NCBI GenBank assembly: GCA_030151135.1
Contig: JASLEQ010000216.1
Coordinates: 1-11,676, forward strand
Reading direction: 5' to 3'
Origin: Candidatus Sulfotelmatobacter sp.
GTDB taxonomy: Bacteria > Acidobacteriota > Terriglobia > Terriglobales > SbA1
DNA length: 11,676 nucleotides
Under the pieces are notes generated by a model. It saw only the letters and a program-made list of their open reading frames with translations. It was not told where the DNA came from and did not search any database. Of the stretch, positions 7,237 through 11,676 are shown piece by piece; the stretch's first letter is position 1; each line of letters begins with the position of its first letter. The translations under genes were made by a program, and so were the position numbers.

Positions 7237-8217
7237 CTAATTGCTTGCCGCCAACACGGCTCTCTTGGTAAATACGCGGATCATCTCGCGGCGGTATTCC
7301 GGGGTGAGCGCGGATGTGGTCAGCGGCTTCGCGGTTCTTGCCGCAAGATCGCCGATGGCGGCCGCCAGTTCGTCGCTCATTGCCTTACCGGATAGCATTT
7401 CTGCGGCGCCTCTGATGATTAGTGGCGCCGGATTGACCGCTGTGATCCCGACCCGCGCATCGGCGATGTGCCCATTGGAATGCTTGATCGCAACCGCCAC
7501 TCCCGCCAGCGGATAGTCGATGGAGCCGCGCACGCGCAGTTTGCGATAGACGCCACTATATCCAGCCAAGGACGCCGGCAAGAAAACGCGCGTGAGGAGT
7601 TCGTCCGGCTGCAGTTTGCGATAGTTGTCGCCAATTCCCGTGTAGAAATCGGATAACGGCATGCGGCGAGTCCCACCTTGGCTAGCGATTTCGATTTCCG
7701 CGTTGAGGCAGAGAAGCGCAGGAGGCGTATCTCCTGAAAAGGCCGCCCAGCATATCGTTCCGCCGGGAGCGACGTGACAGAGGTCTCCATCCTTCTTAAT
7801 GCAAAAGCCGCATCCTTTTCGCCAGGTGAGCGACTGGTTATACCAGAGGCAACGCGTGTCAAGGCAGATGTTGCCGCCGATCGTGCCCATGTTACGCAGC
7901 ACAGGTGAAGCGACGGTGGCAGCGGCTTGGCTGAGCACAGGATAATGCTGTCGCAGGAAATCGGAGCGTTCGATGGCGCGGATGGTAGTCAGCGCGCCGA
8001 TCTCGACTCCGCCGTCTGATTGAGGCTTGATGCCTCGAAGATCCGTGATCCCGCGCAGGTCGAGGACATACTCGGGCTCAAATAACTTCTGCCGCATCGA
8101 CGGAATGAGGTCGGTGCCACCAGCGAGAACGCGGACAGTCGAGCCGTGTTTGGTCAGTAACTCCAGCGCTTCGTTCACGGCTCGCGGGCGCAGCAGTTTG
8201 AACTCCGGCAGGCTCAA
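7237..8217 (-). CDS. molybdenum hydroxylase FAD-binding medium subunit with extra [4Fe-4S] loop (CoxM/HcrB-like)
   Basis: 326 residues from TTG 8217. It binds FAD and passes electrons between the Fe-S subunit and an external partner. FAD motifs are LAGGTDL at 31-37 and RNMGTIGGNI at 108-117, with a CO dehydrogenase flavoprotein C-terminal domain from about 220. Between them lies a cysteine-rich loop, with Cys123, Cys139, Cys147 and Cys156 (spacing 16, 8, 9) in LDTRC, KKDGDLCHV and GGTICWAA contexts. This matches the [4Fe-4S] loop of the 4-hydroxybenzoyl-CoA reductase beta subunit; ordinary CoxM and XdhA/B proteins lack it. The TTG start overlaps the large-subunit TGA as TTGA, and GGAGGTG lies about 5 nt upstream. 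A longer frame reaching 8286 exists, but it would add 23 residues that do not resemble the family and only shadow the large-subunit end. Good match as an HcrB-like subunit; the substrate is unknown. Confidence 0.9.
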   Translation of the reverse strand: MSLPEFKLLRPRAVNEALELLTKHGSTVRVLAGGTDLIPSMRQKLFEPEYVLDLRGITDLRGIKPQSDGGVEIGALTTIRAIERSDFLRQHYPVLSQAAATVASPVLRNMGTIGGNICLDTRCLWYNQSLTWRKGCGFCIKKDGDLCHVAPGGTICWAAFSGDTPPALLCLNAEIEIASQGGTRRMPLSDFYTGIGDNYRKLQPDELLTRVFLPASLAGYSGVYRKLRVRGSIDYPLAGVAVAIKHSNGHIADARVGITAVNPAPLIIRGAAEMLSGKAMSDELAAAIGDLAARTAKPLTTSALTPEYRREMIRVFTKRAVLAASN

Positions 8218-10811
8218 TCCGCACCTCCGCGTTGCTCTCGCGACGGATCGAGTGGATGACGCTCCGGCCCTTTGCCCTTGAACCACAGCGAGCCACCGTG
8301 GTCGCGGAAGCGACTCGGCGCGGTGGGATCGATGCCTTCGGTGAGGTTGATCGCCTTTGCATTCTTCTTCGTGCGTAACGCGGCGAGCACTCGCTCCGGA
8401 GTGAACGGCGACTCATGCAAGCGCACGCCAACTGCGTCGTAGATAGCGTTTGCGATCGCGGGTATTGTGGCCGCGAGGGATCCTTCGCTGCATTCTTTCG
8501 CTCCGAAGGGCCCCTCGGGATCGATGCTTTCTACGATGATGGGCTCGATCGCGGGCGATTCAATGGAAGATGGGCTGCGATATTCGAGGAGGCCGGGATT
8601 CATCAGCATGCCGTCTTTCCAGACCATTTCTTCCGTAAGAGCCTGGCCCATGCCCATCCAGACGGAGCCGATGATCTGTCCCTCGACGGAAACCGGATTC
8701 AGGGCGCGGCCACAATCGTGGGCTGCCCAGACTTTGTGGACTGTAACTTCGCCGGTTTCTTCATCGACACTGACCTCGGCGACCTGTGCCGAATATGAGT
8801 ACGCCGGGGACGGACCTACACCGGCGCCCTTGTGTTTGCCCCCGCGCGCTTCCGGTGGCGGCGCGTAAGAACCGGTACCGGTCAGAGCGCCATGGAAGTC
8901 GATGGCCGCGACAACGGCTTCTTCGAAGGTCATCTGATCTTTCGGGCCTTCGTCTTTACGTTTCTGCTGCAGCGATCCGCGAAGGATCTGGCCTTCCACT
9001 CGGCCCGACACAGTGGCTGCCGAGCTTTGCTCGGTCGGACGAGCGGGGGCGGAGATCCCCACATGGCCATTTTTTCTGCGAAGAATGTCTTCCCGGAAGA
9101 CCAGGTCCTCTGGCTCGCATGCCATCTTCTTCGCCGCCGCGGCTGCGATTAGCTTCTTCACTTCCTGCGCTGCGCGCAGGGTGGCATTGCCAGCCATGAA
9201 GGTTACGCGACTGGAATAGGAGCCGATGTCGATGGGCGTGAGGTCGGTGTCGGCAGCGATCACGCGCACTCGCGATAACGAGCATCCAAGCGCCTCGGCC
9301 GCAATTTGCGCCGTCATCGTGTCGGAACCTTGGCCAATCTCAGACGCTCCCGTATACACGACGACACCGCCGTCGCGATCGATCTTGATATTCACCGTGG
9401 AGTGCGGCATGTCGGAACGGATGATGGAGTTCGCCGCCCCGCTCACGTAATGACTGCAGGCTATTCCGAGGCCGCGTCCCTTGGGCAACTTCCCTTTCCG
9501 CTCGCTCCATCCAGAGCGCTCGACCGTCTTCTCGATGCACTCAGGCAGGCCGTAGCTCTGCACGCGCAGTCCGTTCACGGTGACACACGGGGGCTGCAGC
9601 AGATTTTTCTGGCGAATCACGGCGGGATCCATCCCGATCTTTGTCGCTAGCTCGTCAAGCTGGGACTCGAAGGCGAAGCGGACGTTGACTGTGCCGTGCC
9701 CTCGCATGGCGCCGCACGCCGGCTTATTGGTCAGCACGCGATATCCGTCGTATTGAATGTTAGGGATGTCGTATAGAGCGCCGAGCAGCGCGCCAGAATA
9801 GAGGATCGTGACGACCCCATACGAACAGTAAGCGCCGCCATCCTGCACGACGCGCGCTTTCACGGAAGTGATGCGGCCGTCTTTTTTGACGCCCGTTTTC
9901 AGATCGACGATCGTACGCGGGCGTCCGCGATGTGCCCAGAACACCTCTTCCCGCGTGTATGTGATCTTTACGGGGGCCTGCGCTTTGCGTGCTGCAACCG
10001 CAGCGATGATCTCCAGCGGAATCACTTCACTCTTGCCGCCGAACCCGCCGCCCACGAGCGGTTTGATGACGCGAATCTGCGCCATGGGCATGTCGAGCAC
10101 AAGGGATAGCTTGTGTTGCAGGTAGTACGGAACTTGCGTTGAGGACCAGACAGTGAGCCGGCCGGGCTTGCCGGTATGAGGGTCGATCTCGAACGAGGCC
10201 AGGGTGGAATGCGGTTCCATCGCAGCGTGCGTGACTTCATTGGCGATGAACCTGGCCTCGGCAATCTCGTCGGCTTCTGCGAAGCCCTTATCGGGATCGC
10301 CAAAGGCGTGGTGATAGTCCTTCTCAAGATTGTTGGGCTTGTTATCGTGAATGAGATCGGTCTCGGCCCTCATCGACTCTTCGGGATCGAAATAGGCGGG
10401 CAGGACTTCATATTCCACATCGATAAGTTCGAGCGCTTTCTCAGCGATGGCCTCCGATATAGCCACAATGCACGCAACGTTGTCTCCGACGTAGCGGACT
10501 TTATCGAGTGCGAGCGGATATTCGTCGTGGCCGACAGGCAGGATGCCGTATGTTTTCGGAGCGTCCTTGCCAATCACGACCGCAACTACGCCTTCAAGCT
10601 TTTCAGCGCGAGTGGTATCGATGTGCTTGATACGCGCGTGCGGGTAAGGCGAGTGCAGAATTTTGCCGACCAGCATGCCGGGCAGGCTGAGATCGTCGGT
10701 GTACTTGCCCGAGCCGGTGGTCTTCTCGGCGGCGTCGACCATGGCGGTGGGCTTGCCGATGATGGAGAAGTCGCCGGTCGGTTGTCGGTCGTTGGTCGTC
10801 GGCAAAGTCAT
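8214..10811 (-). CDS. molybdenum hydroxylase molybdopterin-binding large subunit (xanthine oxidase family)
   Basis: 865 residues. This is the catalytic subunit that binds the molybdopterin (probably cytosine dinucleotide) cofactor and hydroxylates, oxidises or, in the 4-hydroxybenzoyl-CoA reductase branch, dehydroxylates the substrate. The aldehyde oxidase a/b hammerhead domain covers about 28-140. Mo-domain motifs follow: VGGGFGGK at 253-260, AMRGHG at 368-373, GQG at 493-495, and the catalytic Glu776 in GAKECSEGSLAA. The C-terminal IANAIYDAVGVRLHESPFTP is typical of HcrA/CoxL-like proteins. It is longer than the ~770 residues usual for HcrA. An apparent insert at about 586-626 and a C-terminal tail after ~813 account for the excess. 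The first ~13 residues are encoded by a 7-bp repeat tract, and conserved sequence begins at FSIIGKP. Start and stop overlap its neighbours (ATGA and TTGA), pointing to translational coupling. No XdhC or cofactor gene is in the window. Confidence 0.93.
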   Translation of the reverse strand: MTLPTTNDRQPTGDFSIIGKPTAMVDAAEKTTGSGKYTDDLSLPGMLVGKILHSPYPHARIKHIDTTRAEKLEGVVAVVIGKDAPKTYGILPVGHDEYPLALDKVRYVGDNVACIVAISEAIAEKALELIDVEYEVLPAYFDPEESMRAETDLIHDNKPNNLEKDYHHAFGDPDKGFAEADEIAEARFIANEVTHAAMEPHSTLASFEIDPHTGKPGRLTVWSSTQVPYYLQHKLSLVLDMPMAQIRVIKPLVGGGFGGKSEVIPLEIIAAVAARKAQAPVKITYTREEVFWAHRGRPRTIVDLKTGVKKDGRITSVKARVVQDGGAYCSYGVVTILYSGALLGALYDIPNIQYDGYRVLTNKPACGAMRGHGTVNVRFAFESQLDELATKIGMDPAVIRQKNLLQPPCVTVNGLRVQSYGLPECIEKTVERSGWSERKGKLPKGRGLGIACSHYVSGAANSIIRSDMPHSTVNIKIDRDGGVVVYTGASEIGQGSDTMTAQIAAEALGCSLSRVRVIAADTDLTPIDIGSYSSRVTFMAGNATLRAAQEVKKLIAAAAAKKMACEPEDLVFREDILRRKNGHVGISAPARPTEQSSAATVSGRVEGQILRGSLQQKRKDEGPKDQMTFEEAVVAAIDFHGALTGTGSYAPPPEARGGKHKGAGVGPSPAYSYSAQVAEVSVDEETGEVTVHKVWAAHDCGRALNPVSVEGQIIGSVWMGMGQALTEEMVWKDGMLMNPGLLEYRSPSSIESPAIEPIIVESIDPEGPFGAKECSEGSLAATIPAIANAIYDAVGVRLHESPFTPERVLAALRTKKNAKAINLTEGIDPTAPSRFRDHGGSLWFKGKGPERHPLDPSREQRGGAD
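9020..9060. repeat. paired palindromes inside the large-subunit gene
   Basis: CCGAGC (9020-9025) and GCTCGG (9029-9034) form a perfect 6-bp stem with a TTT loop. Eleven bases further on, GGGG (9046-9049) and CCCC (9057-9060) form a second, weaker stem. Both lie in the part of the gene that codes for the apparent insert (residues ~586-626, low-complexity Ser/Ala/Gln/Lys/Arg). The arrangement resembles a short palindromic repeat element that entered the reading frame in phase. Whether it is a dispersed family cannot be seen from one copy. Confidence 0.4.
10770..10804. repeat. degenerate 7-bp tandem repeat tract, GTCGGTT type
   Basis: Five consecutive heptamers can be read in phase: GTCGCCG, GTCGGTT, GTCGGTC, GTTGGTC, GTCGGCA. 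They cover the small/large subunit junction on the large-subunit side and code, on the minus strand, for nearly all of residues 3-14 of the large subunit. The units vary but keep GTYGGYN well. Confidence 0.6.
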
Positions 10812-11314
10812 TGTGATTTCGCTACTTGGGAATCTGCGTCAGCCAAACGCTCTGCCGCAATCGCCGAGCGGATGGCTTCGTACATCTGGTTGTAGCCGGT
10901 GCAGCGGCATAGATTGCTGCTGAGCGCGCTGCGAATGTCTTGCTCGGTCGGGTTAGGATTTTCGGCGAGCAGGGACTTAACCGTCATGATGAAGCCGGGC
11001 GTGCAGTATCCGCACTGTGCGCCGCCCCAATCGCCATAGGCTTTCTGAATCGCCGCAAGGCTGCCGTGTTCGCTTACGCCTTCAACCGTCGTAATTGACT
11101 GACCCTCGCAACTGGCGGCGAGCAATGTGCAGGACATCATCGCGACACCGTCGATGAGTACCGTACAGGCCCCGCACGAAGAATCGTCACAACCGCGCTT
11201 CGAGCCGGTGAGTTGCAGTTGCTGCCGCAGAACATCGAGCAGCAAAGCGCTCGGCTCAATGGCAAGTTCGTGTTTACGACCGTTGATGCGGAGGGTGATG
11301 AGTTCTTTTGACAA
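10808..11314 (-). CDS. molybdenum hydroxylase [2Fe-2S] small subunit (CoxS/HcrC-like)
   Basis: 168 residues. It carries electrons between the molybdenum site and FAD. An N-terminal plant-ferredoxin-like domain binds one [2Fe-2S] cluster through Cys42, Cys47, Cys50 and Cys62 (CDDSSCGAC). A C-terminal four-helix domain binds the second through Cys101, Cys104, Cys136 and Cys138 (CGYCTPGF and LCRCTGY). All eight ligands are present and length agrees with the family (~155-170). The start is TTG 11314, as no ATG or GTG gives a sensible N-terminus ([17 protein letters not shown]). The only Shine-Dalgarno-like sequence, GAGAG at 11321-11325, lies 6 nt upstream and falls inside the first unit of the heptamer repeat tract. 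The stop overlaps the large-subunit ATG as ATGA. It is the first of the three coupled subunit genes in transcription order. Confidence 0.94.
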   Translation of the reverse strand: MSKELITLRINGRKHELAIEPSALLLDVLRQQLQLTGSKRGCDDSSCGACTVLIDGVAMMSCTLLAASCEGQSITTVEGVSEHGSLAAIQKAYGDWGGAQCGYCTPGFIMTVKSLLAENPNPTEQDIRSALSSNLCRCTGYNQMYEAIRSAIAAERLADADSQVAKSQ

Positions 11315-11318
11315 GGTT

Positions 11319-11381
11319 GGCTCTCGGCTTTTGGCCCTTGGCTCTTAGCTAAAAGCCAAGAGCTAATGGCTAATAGCGGTT
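11319..11381. repeat. degenerate 7-bp tandem repeat tract, GGCTCTT/AGCTAAT type
   Basis: Nine heptamers follow in phase: GGCTCTC, GGCTTTT, GGCCCTT, GGCTCTT, AGCTAAA, AGCCAAG, AGCTAAT, GGCTAAT, AGCGGTT. They fill the gap between the rhodanese stop codon (11382) and the small-subunit start, leaving only 4 bp over. RGC at positions 1-3 of each unit is invariant. The polarity switches at 11346/11347 around the palindrome TTAGCTAA, so CTTGGCT (11337-11343) can pair with AGCCAAG (11354-11360) as a 7-bp hairpin. Confidence 0.7.
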
Positions 11382-11676
11382 CTAGTACATCGGCACTTTC
11401 TGGTCCACTTCCCGCGACCAGGCATCGATTCCGCCGCGCATGGACTGCACCTTTTCAAATCCCTGTTGGCGCAGCCAGACGGTTACATTCATCGAGCGCA
11501 CTCCGTGATGACACATCACCACGATGTGTTCTTCAGGATCGAGTTCCTGATGGGCTCGCGACGGAATCTCTCCCATCGGAATCAGCTTCGCACCAGCGAT
11601 CCTCGCCGTTTCGAATTCCCACGGCTCTCGAACATCGAGCAGCGTAAACGTCTCGCCTGCGTCGAGTTTCTGTTTG
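11382..11676 (-). CDS. rhodanese-like domain protein (5' end cut by window edge)
   Basis: About 97 residues are visible; the frame is open to the window edge, so the true N-terminus is outside. An internal ATG at 11576 is not the start, because the conserved rhodanese motif LLDVREPWEFE lies upstream of it. The active-site loop is CHHGVRS, with Cys as the persulfide carrier, followed by the common ending Met-Arg-Gly-Gly-Ile-Asp-Ala-Trp. Single-domain rhodaneses carry or transfer sulfane sulfur in the cytoplasm. It lies upstream of the molybdenum hydroxylase genes on the same strand with only the repeat tract between, so co-transcription is possible. That would suit a sulfur supply to the Mo cofactor, but this is inference. 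It could equally be a free-standing gene of general thiol metabolism. Confidence 0.88.
   Translation of the reverse strand, partial: KQKLDAGETFTLLDVREPWEFETARIAGAKLIPMGEIPSRAHQELDPEEHIVVMCHHGVRSMNVTVWLRQQGFEKVQSMRGGIDAWSREVDQKVPMY

Noticed and set aside
8218..8286. Upstream extension of the FAD subunit by 23 codons
   Set aside because: It reads the large-subunit end in another phase, is not family-like, and the TTG at 8217 has a strong ribosome binding site.
10176..10895. 239-codon plus-strand frame
   Set aside because: Antisense to the large-subunit gene and crosses the small/large junction; no motif, no ribosome binding site seen.
11319..11381. CRISPR array
   Set aside because: Units are only 7 bp, degenerate and without spacers.

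Overview
The window looks like a chromosomal piece of a moderately GC-rich, Gram-negative-type soil bacterium. I lean towards Acidobacteriota (Terriglobales/Koribacter-like). The reasons are the mix of genes (a secreted S46 dipeptidyl-peptidase, an S-L-M molybdenum hydroxylase cluster, a tiny polycationic secreted protein) and the degenerate 7-bp repeat tracts between and at the start of genes. This assignment is inference from recollection, not a database result. No tRNA, rRNA, CRISPR array, transposase or phage gene was seen.

Left part (1-3868): a small secreted lysine/glutamine-rich protein (+) converges on a minus-strand sulfur-transfer pair, a NifS-type cysteine desulfurase followed after 16 bp by the tRNA 2-thiouridylase MnmA. 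The desulfurase probably hands persulfide sulfur to MnmA for s2U34 tRNA modification. MnmA seems to start at a CTG codon, because the usual ATG choice would cut into its PP-loop. Upstream of the pair, also on the minus strand, is a short-form citrate synthase.

Middle (3869-6332): a 266-bp divergent intergenic region with a candidate promoter precedes a complete S46-family serine dipeptidyl-peptidase (+). It has a signal peptide, a His/Asp/Ser triad and the Gly residue typical of DPP7-type specificity. It ends at a short convergent intergenic region holding a strong hairpin and a probable terminator.

Right part (6333-11676, all minus strand, read from high to low coordinates): a rhodanese domain protein (cut by the window edge), then the small (2x[2Fe-2S]), large (molybdopterin) and medium (FAD) subunits of a xanthine-oxidase-family molybdenum hydroxylase, then an ACMSD-like amidohydrolase. 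The three subunit genes overlap by 4 bp each (ATGA and TTGA junctions). The FAD subunit carries a four-cysteine loop with the spacing known from the extra [4Fe-4S] cluster of 4-hydroxybenzoyl-CoA reductase beta subunits. This makes the complex the most interesting system here: a possible four-cluster aromatic-ring-modifying enzyme paired with an amidohydrolase or decarboxylase.

Two independent tracts of variable 7-bp repeats flank the small-subunit gene. One fills its whole upstream gap and the other has been absorbed into the first codons of the large-subunit gene. A paired palindromic sequence also lies inside an apparent insert in the large subunit.
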